From positions 1-64,000 of the IMG/VR virus record IMGVR_UViG_3300028146_000010: DNA of 64,000 nucleotides. One strand, written 5' to 3'. The stretch is from a virus. The translations under genes were made by a program, and so were the position numbers. Below the pieces are notes generated by a model, which saw only the letters and a program-made list of their open reading frames with translations, was not told the DNA's origin and made no database searches. Below are positions 25,152 through 35,283 of the stretch, one piece after another. Each line of letters opens with the position of its first letter. The stretch's first letter is position 1.

Positions 25152-28100
25152 CTATGGCGCTGCCGCTAGCACCGTCCGTGGCTGTCGTGGTTTCGCGGCC
25201 TTGCGTGGCTGAGTTCTGCGGTACGCATCGGCAACTTGCTCGGGAATCTTACGAATCGCCTCAGCCTTGTCCTTCTCGCTCATCTTATCATAAGCCGAGC
25301 TACTTACCAGTGCGTCTGTTTGTTGCTGGATGTTGTAATTCACGGTTCGTCGTCGTTGCTCGTATTCATCAGGCGTTTCGTCAGGTTGAATTATCACGCC
25401 CTTTACATTGACACCCAACCGCTTCATTTCATCGCTGCCTTTAGATGGTTGGTTATTGAATACAGGGCTGATATTGAACGGCACTTGCTGCCGCAATCCC
25501 GGCACGCCCATTTCCATTGCTTGAGTGAACCCTTTGGGCCTACGCCGCGCTATCTCTGTTTCCTCTTTGTCGGTAGCTTTTGCTAACTCCTGCATGATTT
25601 GCGGTTCGACCCTCGCGGCCAGCCATTTACCCATCTGCGTTGACATCGTTTCGCCGTTCTTTAGCGAACTCACAGCATCGACATACTCATTGAGAAATGG
25701 GACTTGTTGAGCGGTGCCCTTTGCGCCAGTCGCCAGCCCTGTGCGTACTCGTTGCCCCAAACTTTGATCTTTATTCTGTGCTACTTGACTCTGAATCTCA
25801 CGTTTCAGTGTGGAGGTAAATTGCGCCAACTCATTCGGCGGACTATGTAGCGCCCAATGCGGGATCGTCACAGGGCCGACCTTCACATCACCGGGTTTCA
25901 CTTCGTTCTTATCACCGGCACCGCCATAGTAGCCGCCTAGTGCCACTTTGCCTGCGCCTGCGCCGCTCAGTCCGCCTAACGCCATGTAAATTAGACCTAC
26001 AGAACCGCGTTTCAATAACCGCATGGTCTTGTCTGCGGCCTCGGGACTGAGTTTGCCCATTAAGTCAGGGTTGCGACGTTCTAACTCTTTTGCCGCTTCA
26101 ACTATCGTGGCGTCCATGTTATGCGTAGATGTCTCCGCTACCGCCCGTCGTAACCGCACTTCACTGGCAATGCCGCGAGCAATGCCACGGGGAAGTCCTA
26201 AACCATATTCACCGATAAGTTGACCAAAGAGATAATTTGACGGTACGCGCTCCACGGGTACGAATATACGGCTGACATCTTGCCCTTCCTTGCTTAACAT
26301 TCGTCGCCCACCGCGAACCATTCTACTGAACGGGTTATCGCCCAGCATCATGATTTCTTCCGCGTGCTTTGCGGCAGCGTCGTCAATCCACTGCTTCACG
26401 TCAGGATCGTTAACGTCCATTCCCTGCTTTTCCGCCCATTGACGATTCTGTACTTTAGCGCGAGCGTTTTCACCCGATCCGAGAATGTTCTTTTCGGCCA
26501 TGTGAACACGCCCCGGCACGGCAAGGACGGTTCCGGCTTTTGTAGGAATTTGAGGATAACGCTTCCCTGCTTCTAACGTGAGCGAGGTTTCGCCTGACAT
26601 TAACGCACGAGGTATGTCTTTGACACCGCGACCAATCCCACGGGCAAATTCGGCTTCTGACTCGCCACTAATTCGCTGCCCATGACGCGGGGCCATTTCG
26701 GCGGTACGGGGAAACAATTTGCGCGCACCTTCACCTGCTACTTCGCCCATGTACTGTTGGGCGGCTGACTGGCCTAATGCCGATCCAATCTTACCAATGG
26801 TACGGGTTCCGGTGAGTAGGCCAGCGCGTACACCTGCCGCTGTGTAAGCCAGCCCTTTCTGAAACACATTCTTGTTCCGCCAATCAATCACATTGCCTAA
26901 ATTATCAATCTGCGATTGCAGGATTTTCGCGTTACGTTTAGCAACGCGCACCTCGTCGGTTTCAGGCGTGACTTTCTGTTCAGGCTTAACGGCCCGCTGA
27001 CCAGTCTTCTGCATGTCGGTCAATTCAGCCTGCATGTCACGGACTTTACCCGCCCATCGCTGGCCGCTGGCCTTCTGTACGTTCAAGGTCTTCCGTGCTT
27101 CGGCTTCGTATTCCGCCCAGCTACCCGTTGCGCCGTAGAAGGATGCTTTCGGCTGCGGAGCTTCACGAGCTTTGCGCGCCGCGTCGGCTCGCATGTCAGT
27201 GACGATCTGGCGAAGTGTGGCTCGTTCTTTTTCTGCGGCTCCGATTTCAGGCGACCACAGTGACCTTGCACCTTCACGAACCTCTGGCTTGACCTTACCT
27301 GATCGAATCGCTGCCTGATTCTCAGAGATAGACTTATTGAGTTCGGTTAGCCGCCGCTCAACTGCCTTCTGGTCAGCCGCAGGATCGCTAATCAGTGCCG
27401 CCGCTTTCTCTAGCCCCGCCTGCTCGGCTTTCAGTTGCCGCAGTTCGCTGTCAGGGATGACTTGTTGCCGCCCCTGAACCTCTTTCTTGCCGCTCGCTAT
27501 CCATGACTTCAACTGCTCAATTCGATTGCGGGTGGTCTGTTTCGCCTTGTCCAGTGGAGTAGCCTGCTCGGTTTCAGGGTTATAAGGCTTCTCACCTAAC
27601 TTCACCCCTTGCTCGCGCATAGCGTCTTGGAGTTCACGAAGGGCGCGGCGCTGATCTTCGGTGGGTTTATCACGTTGTTGGCCCCGGCGTAACGGCCTGA
27701 TTCCTTTTTCCACGACATCAGCCTTGCCTGACGTGGAAGCGAGAATAGATTGAACTTCATTCAGTTTCTTTTCTACCGCGTCGGTAGTTGTTTTCTTGAT
27801 TTGTCCATAGCCTGAAATAAGGTCACTAACTTCACGCTTTGAAAGATCAGAAACGTCCTTTAAGTGAGCATGGATAGAATCAACTATGTCCCCTGCTTTT
27901 GTAACGCCATCTTCGATGTAATTACGCGCCAAGTCTCGAACTACCCGCGCCATTTCCCCTGCCTTAGCGGGATCGAACTCGCCCTTCTCACTGTGAATAA
28001 ATTCAGCAACGGATCGGGAGCCTGTAAGTTTGGCGAATTGCTGTTTTAGATCGGCGCGTTCAGTAGCTAACACCTCGCGGGTTCTCTGTCGCGCTTGGGA

Positions 28101-31100
28101 GCGCAACTTCATCTTGTATTCACGGACAAACTTATCGGTCTGAGCAAGCGACTGTTTCTCGCCTGCACCTTTTTCCAGATCGTCAATGCGTTTGTTGGCC
28201 TGCTCTAGTCGGGAAGTGAGATCGTCAACTTTCGTTTGAATGTCAGGTGGTAACTCGCGGCCTTTGTTCAACGCTTTTAGTTTAGCTGTAACCACCGCAC
28301 GGGAATAGTCACGGTTGATTAACTCACGGCGAATTGCCAGCCCGCGACCTTGTTCACTACCAGCACGATAGACCGCTTCATCGTTCGCATCGGAAGCGGC
28401 GTCTAGCTGCTTCACTTTTTGATAAGCATCGGCAATTTTCTCTTCATTGCCTGACTTTTCCGCTGCGTCCAATTCGGCTGCTGCTAATTCCTTGCCGTTG
28501 CTAATCCGCATCCGGTCGTAAAGCAATGCCATTGATTCTTTGGTAGACAGCGGACGAGGTTCTTTCACGATGCTGGCTGCGAGTGAACGCGGATCAATAT
28601 CGCCGTTCCGCACCGCCGCAACGCCTTGATCGAAACTCTCACCATGCGAGCGACGGGCTTTGACGAATTGCGGTAGACCTTGCAGTTCGCGTTCGGCTTC
28701 TACGACGGCGTGTTTAATCGACGTAGTATCAGGTAACGGCTCTGGTGTCTCTACCTTTGCAGTCGAAGGGATGCTTTTAGAGCCTCTAACTGACTCGGGC
28801 GCAATGTCAGTCCCCAACTCACTAACTGCCCTGCCTTCAATAGTCGGCCCTGCCTCACGTACCGCCCTGCCTTCCGTTTCAGGCGTGGCGGAACGCGATA
28901 CCACACTGGGTACACGTTCGCTGTCAGTAACGGGCAATGATTCGTTTGTAGTCCCTGAAATTGGTTGCTGTTCTCCACTTGATATGTCAGTCCTTGCATT
29001 TGGTTCTCCTTTAGTTTGCGCTTCTACTCCACCTAGAGGCGGTGCGATCTTTCCCGCTTTTATTAATTCTTTATATGCGGATTCGGGATGTCTGCCAGAT
29101 TCCCCCACCAGTGTTATGTTAGACGGATCAATTCTACCTTCTATATTTGCATCCTCGGCAGCGAGAGCATGGGCCGGTGATTTGACTCCGAGCGCAGATT
29201 GCTCAGGCGAAACTTTAAGATCGCCTTTCTTGATGCGAATCGCTAAAATTTGCCGACCATAGCCGGACGCCCCGTCAGGTGTAGCGGCAACGGTGACGCC
29301 CCTCGCCAATCCACGACCGGGCGCAAACTCTGCGTATTCGCCTCTATCGTATCGTTCACGAGCCAAATTAGACGGCTTCGCAGATGTATCTATACCTTCT
29401 TTTGCAAACTTTCCAGCCGTGGCTTTATCGGTCGCGTGGAAGACGTACATTGGAGTATCGTCCGGCAATTTATCAAGACGTTGCCCTGCCTCATATACAC
29501 CCTCAGTTCCGCGCTTATGCGTCTTGTAAAACTCATCTTCCGTTATGGACTCAGGTCTACCTACTTCACTCTGAGGCGAGGGAGCGGCGACTGATTCATA
29601 CACGGGAATAGTCTCGCGGTTTAGGATTTGCGCGGCGCGAATTCGATGACTGCCTTCTATTCCACCGGGGCCGATTACGATGGGTTGAAAGCGACCAGAC
29701 TCTTTAATGTCATTGGCTAGTTCTTGCGAATCCGATTCAAAGCCGGGTTTCGCTGCGGTGCGGGCATCGGGAGTCAATTCAGAAATAGGCACATCACGCA
29801 GCCGCCAACGCACATCTGTACGGTTAGCGATGTATTTTCCTTTAAAGTTTTGCAGCGACTCTAAAGCGTCTTGTTTAATCTCAAAAGGAAGTTCATCGGT
29901 TCCGAGAGTGCTAGAAACTTCCTTCTTAACGCGCCAATCCTTTTGTCCTACAAGATCGATACCTCTCTGCACGTCTTCAGGCGTGGAAGCCGTCACGGGC
30001 GCGGCTCCGGCCATCGGTGGTTCTACTTGCGGACTACTAGCAGGTTCATTCGGAGGTAGACTTGTCTCCGTTTGTGGCGTTACTGACTGAGAGACTCTGC
30101 GGTCTATTACTTTGAACGGTGCGTTCTCGGCTGCTTGTGCAGCTTCGTCAGCGACTCGGCTATCTATCGGCTGAGGCTTAGCGCGAACAGGTACGGCAAT
30201 CTGATTCCCCGCTCCTGTGCCCTTAGGTCGCTGGATAATATGTTCTGTGCCGTCTTCTGCAAGTACGCGAACCTTTCCCTTCCCTGCTCCAGACTGATCG
30301 GCTGATTCCGTGACTAATCCAAAGTCTCGGTGTTGCCAACGGTTTAACGTACTACTTGATTCAGAGCGATCAATGCGTAATGGTTCGGCTTGGGCCGTTC
30401 CCGCTACGATAGGATTCTCAGGCTGAGGTAATATGGATAATCGACCCTGAGCACCTGCAAGTCTTACGGCGTTCTCTGTGCCTTCTGGCGCGGTCTGAGG
30501 TACTTCTGTAGGCTGTGCGCCTTGAAGGTTCGCTCTAACGCGTTCGGCGCGAGCATCTGCAATCACAGGAGCAATGCTCGCCTCGGGCGGCACAACCTCT
30601 GGCGGACGTGCTCTCGTGCCTTCTGCAACCAGTCCCGGCCCTGCAACCATGCCTGCATTAATTGCACCAGATTTAAGGGCCTCGCTTACTGGTTTACCTG
30701 TCGCTAGATCTACGCCAGCGGTCGCCGCACCTACCTTACCCGCATGGGCCAACGTCCCGCGCACGCCGGGAGATGATTCAGGAATCTCAAACGCCGCGCC
30801 TTGCAATGCACCCTCAGTGACGGCAGGCACCACGGGACGGCCCATGCCCTTAGCACGTAGTCCACCGCCAGCGGCGAAGGTAGCAATCGGCGGTACGCCA
30901 ATCGACATCAATAACAGTTCCGGCGCGGAACCTGCAAAGCCTCCGAGAATATCTTGAGCCAGCTTCGATGCTTGGCCGCGATCCTTACTTTCCTCTTGTG
31001 CGGCCTGTGCGGCTGCGACGGCGCGGATTCGTAACGCATTGGCTGTCTCTTTGGCTCCAACGGTGTTTGCGCCGCCCGCCATGAACTCCGCGAGACTAGC

Positions 31101-32225
31101 AGCACCCTTTCCTTGTAATTCAGTCAACCACTTGGTCATGCTAGAGTCTTGAATCTGTTTACGATACTGCGCGACCTGATTATCAATCTCGGCTTTGTTC
31201 GCTTGTTCCCATGCGGCCTGACTTGCGGCTTGCTGTTCGGCAGACTTTTCGTTAGCGACTCGTTCGAGTACGGCTTCGTTCTCAGTGCGGCGTAGTGCGG
31301 TAGTTTTGGATTCCTCGGCTCCCGGTTCCAACCCGAGATGCTTTTCTAACGGAGTCTGTTGTGCTGAAACTTGCTGTTGAGCACGGATGATTCGAGATGT
31401 TTCAGGATCATCAATTTGCCGTAGTCCGCCAACGCCATTCGGTTGAGGCTGGCCCATGCCACTAACCGGAGCCGTGGGCGTTAATCCTTGCCCGATGGTT
31501 CCGCCGCCTCCCCATCCTTGTTGCGCACGACGGCGCATAGGAACAACTGTACCTTGCGCACGGGCCATGCCTGCACCCCTGCCGCGAGCCTCAGCCAGCA
31601 CAGCGGTCTGCGCTCGATCCATTGCCGCACCCTTAGCTTGTACGTCTTCCTCTGCGGCAGCAATCGGGTCTTTGTTTACCAGCCCACCGCTTAAAATGTC
31701 AGGCTGTTGCGTTGCGGGTTGCTGAGGTTTTACTACCAGCCCACCGCTGAGTATCGGGTCTTGTCTTGACTGTGCCGCACCCGTGGCTTTAACGTACTGC
31801 GCGGCGGTCATGTTGCCGTCAGAAATGTTTGGTATGCGACCTGTACGCTCATAGGTTTGCTTAGCTCGTGGGCCACCAAAATAATATAACCGTCGCGCTA
31901 CTGGATCGTCACCACCTTCCGCAAAGTACCGCAATCCTGCCTCAATATTCTCATCGGGATTCCTAAGATTGTACCGCCGCCCTCCAACAGTCCGAGTCGT
32001 GCCACCCCGAACATCCGGCATCACCTGACCAAATCCTTGTGCGCCCTTAGAACTATCCCGTACGTTGACGTTATGACCAGACTCGACTTGAGTAGTTTTA
32101 AGGTAATCTTCGGCAACGTCGGGAGCGATATTCGATTGCGTCGCAATGCGCCTTACGCGATCCGCAGGATCAGCGGAGCGAGGCACTAAGCCGCCAGAGA
32201 GGATGTCGTTAGGATCGTCAGGCAT
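25152..32225 (-). CDS. Giant polyvalent virion protein: lytic transglycosylase, ParB-like and ART-like domains
   Basis: 2,357 residues from the ATG at 32225, 4 bp after the upstream stop; a GTG at 32273 would add 16. Near the N-terminus TTQVESGHN, QGFGQVMPDV and AGLRYFAEGG (nt ~32095-31900) form an SLT-type transglycosylase with a catalytic Glu (codon ~32084). RDVPISELTPDAR to IEGSHRIRAAQILN (nt ~29800-29575) is a ParB-like nuclease/ATPase fold. YVFHATDKATAGKFAKEGID to YGRQILAIRI (nt ~29460-29100) looks like an ADP-ribosyltransferase-type fold. Long coiled coils follow (nt ~28600-27000), and the C-terminus has hydrophobic helices. This is the architecture of phage polyvalent proteins thought to be ejected with the DNA and to open the cell wall and counter host defences. 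Confidence 0.85.
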   Translation of the reverse strand: MPDDPNDILSGGLVPRSADPADRVRRIATQSNIAPDVAEDYLKTTQVESGHNVNVRDSSKGAQGFGQVMPDVRGGTTRTVGGRRYNLRNPDENIEAGLRYFAEGGDDPVARRLYYFGGPRAKQTYERTGRIPNISDGNMTAAQYVKATGAAQSRQDPILSGGLVVKPQQPATQQPDILSGGLVNKDPIAAAEEDVQAKGAAMDRAQTAVLAEARGRGAGMARAQGTVVPMRRRAQQGWGGGGTIGQGLTPTAPVSGMGQPQPNGVGGLRQIDDPETSRIIRAQQQVSAQQTPLEKHLGLEPGAEESKTTALRRTENEAVLERVANEKSAEQQAASQAAWEQANKAEIDNQVAQYRKQIQDSSMTKWLTELQGKGAASLAEFMAGGANTVGAKETANALRIRAVAAAQAAQEESKDRGQASKLAQDILGGFAGSAPELLLMSIGVPPIATFAAGGGLRAKGMGRPVVPAVTEGALQGAAFEIPESSPGVRGTLAHAGKVGAATAGVDLATGKPVSEALKSGAINAGMVAGPGLVAEGTRARPPEVVPPEASIAPVIADARAERVRANLQGAQPTEVPQTAPEGTENAVRLAGAQGRLSILPQPENPIVAGTAQAEPLRIDRSESSSTLNRWQHRDFGLVTESADQSGAGKGKVRVLAEDGTEHIIQRPKGTGAGNQIAVPVRAKPQPIDSRVADEAAQAAENAPFKVIDRRVSQSVTPQTETSLPPNEPASSPQVEPPMAGAAPVTASTPEDVQRGIDLVGQKDWRVKKEVSSTLGTDELPFEIKQDALESLQNFKGKYIANRTDVRWRLRDVPISELTPDARTAAKPGFESDSQELANDIKESGRFQPIVIGPGGIEGSHRIRAAQILNRETIPVYESVAAPSPQSEVGRPESITEDEFYKTHKRGTEGVYEAGQRLDKLPDDTPMYVFHATDKATAGKFAKEGIDTSAKPSNLARERYDRGEYAEFAPGRGLARGVTVAATPDGASGYGRQILAIRIKKGDLKVSPEQSALGVKSPAHALAAEDANIEGRIDPSNITLVGESGRHPESAYKELIKAGKIAPPLGGVEAQTKGEPNARTDISSGEQQPISGTTNESLPVTDSERVPSVVSRSATPETEGRAVREAGPTIEGRAVSELGTDIAPESVRGSKSIPSTAKVETPEPLPDTTSIKHAVVEAERELQGLPQFVKARRSHGESFDQGVAAVRNGDIDPRSLAASIVKEPRPLSTKESMALLYDRMRISNGKELAAAELDAAEKSGNEEKIADAYQKVKQLDAASDANDEAVYRAGSEQGRGLAIRRELINRDYSRAVVTAKLKALNKGRELPPDIQTKVDDLTSRLEQANKRIDDLEKGAGEKQSLAQTDKFVREYKMKLRSQARQRTREVLATERADLKQQFAKLTGSRSVAEFIHSEKGEFDPAKAGEMARVVRDLARNYIEDGVTKAGDIVDSIHAHLKDVSDLSKREVSDLISGYGQIKKTTTDAVEKKLNEVQSILASTSGKADVVEKGIRPLRRGQQRDKPTEDQRRALRELQDAMREQGVKLGEKPYNPETEQATPLDKAKQTTRNRIEQLKSWIASGKKEVQGRQQVIPDSELRQLKAEQAGLEKAAALISDPAADQKAVERRLTELNKSISENQAAIRSGKVKPEVREGARSLWSPEIGAAEKERATLRQIVTDMRADAARKAREAPQPKASFYGATGSWAEYEAEARKTLNVQKASGQRWAGKVRDMQAELTDMQKTGQRAVKPEQKVTPETDEVRVAKRNAKILQSQIDNLGNVIDWRNKNVFQKGLAYTAAGVRAGLLTGTRTIGKIGSALGQSAAQQYMGEVAGEGARKLFPRTAEMAPRHGQRISGESEAEFARGIGRGVKDIPRALMSGETSLTLEAGKRYPQIPTKAGTVLAVPGRVHMAEKNILGSGENARAKVQNRQWAEKQGMDVNDPDVKQWIDDAAAKHAEEIMMLGDNPFSRMVRGGRRMLSKEGQDVSRIFVPVERVPSNYLFGQLIGEYGLGLPRGIARGIASEVRLRRAVAETSTHNMDATIVEAAKELERRNPDLMGKLSPEAADKTMRLLKRGSVGLIYMALGGLSGAGAGKVALGGYYGGAGDKNEVKPGDVKVGPVTIPHWALHSPPNELAQFTSTLKREIQSQVAQNKDQSLGQRVRTGLATGAKGTAQQVPFLNEYVDAVSSLKNGETMSTQMGKWLAARVEPQIMQELAKATDKEETEIARRRPKGFTQAMEMGVPGLRQQVPFNISPVFNNQPSKGSDEMKRLGVNVKGVIIQPDETPDEYEQRRRTVNYNIQQQTDALVSSSAYDKMSEKDKAEAIRKIPEQVADAYRRTQPRKAAKPRQPRTVLAAAP

Positions 32226-32229
32226 AGCG

Positions 32230-32505
32230 TCAACATCGGAACGGTTCTCGAATTTCACAAAATGCCTTATCACGCGCTCGGGAAAGAATACTAGCCGTCA
32301 CGTCCAGCTTGGCTAACTCCTGACACGCACCGCCAGTTTCGCAATCATCATGTTGCATTGCGTACTCTTTACAGAAATCAATCGAGTCCCAGTTCTCGTC
32401 ATCCAATACGACATGCCAACAGCAACCCGCCGCATGGTTAATATAAATCTGCTTGATTAGCTCTTTCGCTTTGGGCGAAATGTTAACGCGCTTAGGTACT
32501 GACAT
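32230..32505 (-). CDS. Conserved phage hypothetical protein (AGCCxHVVLDD type)
   Basis: 91 residues. IYINHAAGCCWHVVLDDENW (about 20-39) and FCKEYAMQHDDCETGGACQE are characteristic of a small protein found in many phage genomes; I know no function. Five to seven cysteines and His could form a metal site. It overlaps the 484-residue gene by 1 bp and ends 4 bp before the giant protein's preferred ATG. Confidence 0.6.
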   Translation of the reverse strand: MSVPKRVNISPKAKELIKQIYINHAAGCCWHVVLDDENWDSIDFCKEYAMQHDDCETGGACQELAKLDVTASILSRARDKAFCEIREPFRC

Positions 32506-33959
32506 CAGGGGATCACTTGGTAACGAGCCGCTTGCGCCGCTGCGATGGCCTTCGGTAAGTCGGCCTCTTGTCCTCTATGCGCGGCTAGCCATGCGGACTT
32601 TGAGAATTGGTGAGTAGACGGTGACGGAATAGACATCGCCGCTCCCCGTGTCGGCTTCTTATTCGCCTCTCGATTCTGCTTGTCGCGTTCAGCGAAGGCT
32701 TTGTCGGCTTCACTCTTTTCGTACTCCGCATCCTTACGGGCTTGCGTGATGGCGGCTTCTAACGAGATACGACGAGGGTCGTCAGGCGATACAGCGCCCA
32801 AACCTTTAAGTTCAGATGTATATTGATTGACTTCATTTAACCGTTGACCATATTTCTGTGAATGATCATTGCCGCTACGTTCAGCGTCTTGTGCAGCCTG
32901 TTTAGCCGATTCCTTTGCGGCATCGTCTTCCTCAATCTTACCCGTGCGAGTGGACTCCGTGGCAATCAACGGCTTATCACCACGCTTCTGATCCTCGTAC
33001 TCTTTGCCGTTCCAGATGGTACGGATGGCGGTGCCAGCGGGGATGCCGTCGTATTCGCCGTCAGCGACGATGCGGGTGGATTCATGGGGCGTGGCGCTCT
33101 TGCCTGTCGCGCTCTCACTGGCTCGGTGATGCCGTTCAGTCTCGGTGATTTCCTTTAACTTGTCGGCTGCGGCCTGCTTAATCCTCTGGTCTTCCAGCCT
33201 CACCCTCGCTGCTTCTATCGCTGGCCGCGCCTGTTCACCTGCTACCTTAGCTTGTTCGCCTTCAATGCCGAGTTGCTGGCCGAGTAGGGCGGTGTGGCGC
33301 TGTAGGGCATCGTTGGCAATTTGACGGTCTATGGCAACGGGTTTGACGCCGCCGACAATCGCCCCACCACCAGCGGCTCCAATTAACTCTGCGACTGAGG
33401 CGTTGGGATGTGTCTTGGAATACTCGTTGATATTCACCAATGCACCCTTGCCAATCGACTTCAACGTATCCATGAACCCGTGGTGCATTTTAGGGGGCAG
33501 GATTTCACCGCTGGATGTCACCTTGGATGATGGGTAGTCACGTACGGCATCACGTTCGGCATCTAGCACGGTGGCTGAGCGGTCGCTGCCAGTTAGACCG
33601 CGTGTGTCCGTGCCAATGCGGACTTTAATCGGTGGCGTTTGATAAGACGCGGGGTTCACCGGCCCACCTGCGGACGTGGGATTGGATTCAGGAATGGCTG
33701 GTAATGTGCCACGAGGATGCTGACCAGCGGGTGTGGAGTTGTCAGCCAGTGGCACATCGCCCTGCGGCTTCATTAACCCGGTTAATCCATTCGCCCCGTA
33801 CGCCACTCGTGCAGGCGGCGGCGCAAGCTCGTCTACCGCCACACGTTTCGCCGCAGAGAAGTCATCCGGCAACTTACCCTGTGGCGCGGATGCGGCCATG
33901 AGGGCGAGTAAACGCTTGCGAGCGGCATCGTCGGTGGATAGGCCATCGAATAACGGCAT
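32505..33959 (-). CDS. Ejection/internal virion-like protein
   Basis: 484 residues, no catalytic motif found. The N-terminal 150 residues are Pro/Gly-rich and probably flexible; residues ~170-215 include a small apolar segment (VAELIGAAGGGAIVGGVKPV); most of the remainder is highly charged helix (KEITETERHHRASESATGK; ESAKQAAQDAERSGNDHSQK). Directly before the giant polyvalent protein, it fits the group of proteins ejected into the cell at infection. That role is inferred. Confidence 0.55.
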   Translation of the reverse strand: MPLFDGLSTDDAARKRLLALMAASAPQGKLPDDFSAAKRVAVDELAPPPARVAYGANGLTGLMKPQGDVPLADNSTPAGQHPRGTLPAIPESNPTSAGGPVNPASYQTPPIKVRIGTDTRGLTGSDRSATVLDAERDAVRDYPSSKVTSSGEILPPKMHHGFMDTLKSIGKGALVNINEYSKTHPNASVAELIGAAGGGAIVGGVKPVAIDRQIANDALQRHTALLGQQLGIEGEQAKVAGEQARPAIEAARVRLEDQRIKQAAADKLKEITETERHHRASESATGKSATPHESTRIVADGEYDGIPAGTAIRTIWNGKEYEDQKRGDKPLIATESTRTGKIEEDDAAKESAKQAAQDAERSGNDHSQKYGQRLNEVNQYTSELKGLGAVSPDDPRRISLEAAITQARKDAEYEKSEADKAFAERDKQNREANKKPTRGAAMSIPSPSTHQFSKSAWLAAHRGQEADLPKAIAAAQAARYQVIP

Positions 33960-33974
33960 GGGCGCATGGTAGCA

Positions 33975-34682
33975 CTAGGCGGGGGATTTGGGAATAGAAG
34001 ATTGCTCGGCCTTCTCTCTAGCAGATATAAGAGCCGACACAGCCCGATACAGTAATTCTGTTTTATTCTCGCAATCATCATCAACCGCCGCCCATGTTTC
34101 AGGCGTCATGCCCGCCGTGTTGGCTTTAAGCCATTGTATCGCCGCCTCAACAACCTTTCGCTCCGCATTAGCAACCGTTAAATCAAGCGCTATGGGCGCA
34201 AACTTATCCGTTCGCATTCCCTGACGAGGTTTGGATGTGGAGATTTCGTGGTTGATGCCGAGTGGGGCGACATTGTCATCGTCTATCGTTGGAATACACA
34301 TTGGCTTGCCGTCAACCATTCGGACATCTCTTGCCGCTCCCGCCCGCAAATGTCGCGCATACCTCTCGGGGATTTCGGGGTAGGGGTCGGCGGCGTCGGA
34401 CTTGTGAGACGTGCTCCGACTTAGATTGATGTTCTTGAATACGGCGCTCTTGTCCACCGATCCACCAACTCCCACATAATGCCCATCGTGCCCTGATGCC
34501 CTCAATCCCCACGATCTTACCAACTCTCTCCGCTCCAAATACCTTTGATACGCCGCCCACTTGCGATTCACCTTACGGGCGAAGTACGCGGCAGCTCGCG
34601 CTTGCAGCCAATGATTGCTAATCCACCCACACCACCATGACGATGCGCCGATTTCGTAGTCGAGGAGTTCGGGTTTGGTCAT
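33975..34682 (-). CDS. Uncharacterised 235-residue protein
   Basis: The ATG at 34682 overlaps the upstream stop (ATGA), so I prefer it to a frame starting 30 bp earlier. The N-terminus is Trp-rich (GASSWWCGWISNHWLQARAA) and basic; the C-terminal 70 residues are helical (ERKVVEAAIQWLKANTAGM). No known motif. It is coupled to a small membrane protein, so the N-terminal aromatic stretch may meet the membrane. Confidence 0.55.
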   Translation of the reverse strand: MTKPELLDYEIGASSWWCGWISNHWLQARAAAYFARKVNRKWAAYQRYLERRELVRSWGLRASGHDGHYVGVGGSVDKSAVFKNINLSRSTSHKSDAADPYPEIPERYARHLRAGAARDVRMVDGKPMCIPTIDDDNVAPLGINHEISTSKPRQGMRTDKFAPIALDLTVANAERKVVEAAIQWLKANTAGMTPETWAAVDDDCENKTELLYRAVSALISAREKAEQSSIPKSPA

Positions 34683-34861
34683 GGCTTCCTCCCCGCAATA
34701 GCAGCCGCGCACTGTTTCTTAATCTCACCGCTCAGCCAGATATGCTCGCTGAATAGAAGCAGAAAGATGGCAATAGGAATCCACCAACCAAACTTCCACG
34801 CGAGAATGCCGATGCCTGCCGACCCTGAGAGGAGTTGAATCATTGCAAACTTAAAACTCAC
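34679..34861 (-). CDS. Small membrane protein
   Basis: 60 residues with one or two hydrophobic spans (FAMIQLLSGSAGIGILAW and WWIPIAIFLLLFSEHIWL) and a basic C-terminus. Size and topology would suit a holin, but no endolysin is next to it, so this is only a possibility. Confidence 0.6.
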   Translation of the reverse strand: MSFKFAMIQLLSGSAGIGILAWKFGWWIPIAIFLLLFSEHIWLSGEIKKQCAAAIAGRKP

Positions 34862-34863
34862 TT

Positions 34864-35283
34864 TTACTCCTTCCCTGCGGTGGGGTTGGTTGGGTCGGTG
34901 GACACATCCCGCAATAATCCCGCTACTTGTTTATTCAGCCGCGCTAATTCTTCTCGCTGACGATGTATGATATCAACTAGCGTTTGATATTCTTGATGCT
35001 GCTTCCGAAAATATCGCTGATTTTCAGCGAACTTATAAGCGGCGTGGCGCAAGTAGTAGCCCAAATCCGGGTAGTTAGGACATCCGGGTTCAATCGCTGC
35101 CTTCAGGAGACGAACCTGATCATGCAATGACAATTCTGATTCACCGTCCCAATTTACCTTAGAGTGAGCATAGAATAACCGAATCCAATACTCACGATCC
35201 GTTCGTAGTTGCTGAACGCTTGGCAGGCAATCAGCATCTTCGCTCAGAACACCCGCTGTGTCGTATCTGATTTCTAAGGTCAT
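34864..35283 (-). CDS. Uncharacterised helical protein
   Basis: 139 residues. Residues ~85-125 are a likely coiled coil (EYQTLVDIIHRQREELARLN). Two cysteines, no zinc pattern. Overlaps the upstream gene by 4 bp and lies 2 bp before the membrane protein. Not recognised. Confidence 0.55.
   Translation of the reverse strand: MTLEIRYDTAGVLSEDADCLPSVQQLRTDREYWIRLFYAHSKVNWDGESELSLHDQVRLLKAAIEPGCPNYPDLGYYLRHAAYKFAENQRYFRKQHQEYQTLVDIIHRQREELARLNKQVAGLLRDVSTDPTNPTAGKE

Noticed and set aside
28660-29262. 200-codon plus-strand frame inside the giant gene
   Set aside because: Antisense shadow in a long conserved minus-strand gene; no ribosome site or domain.
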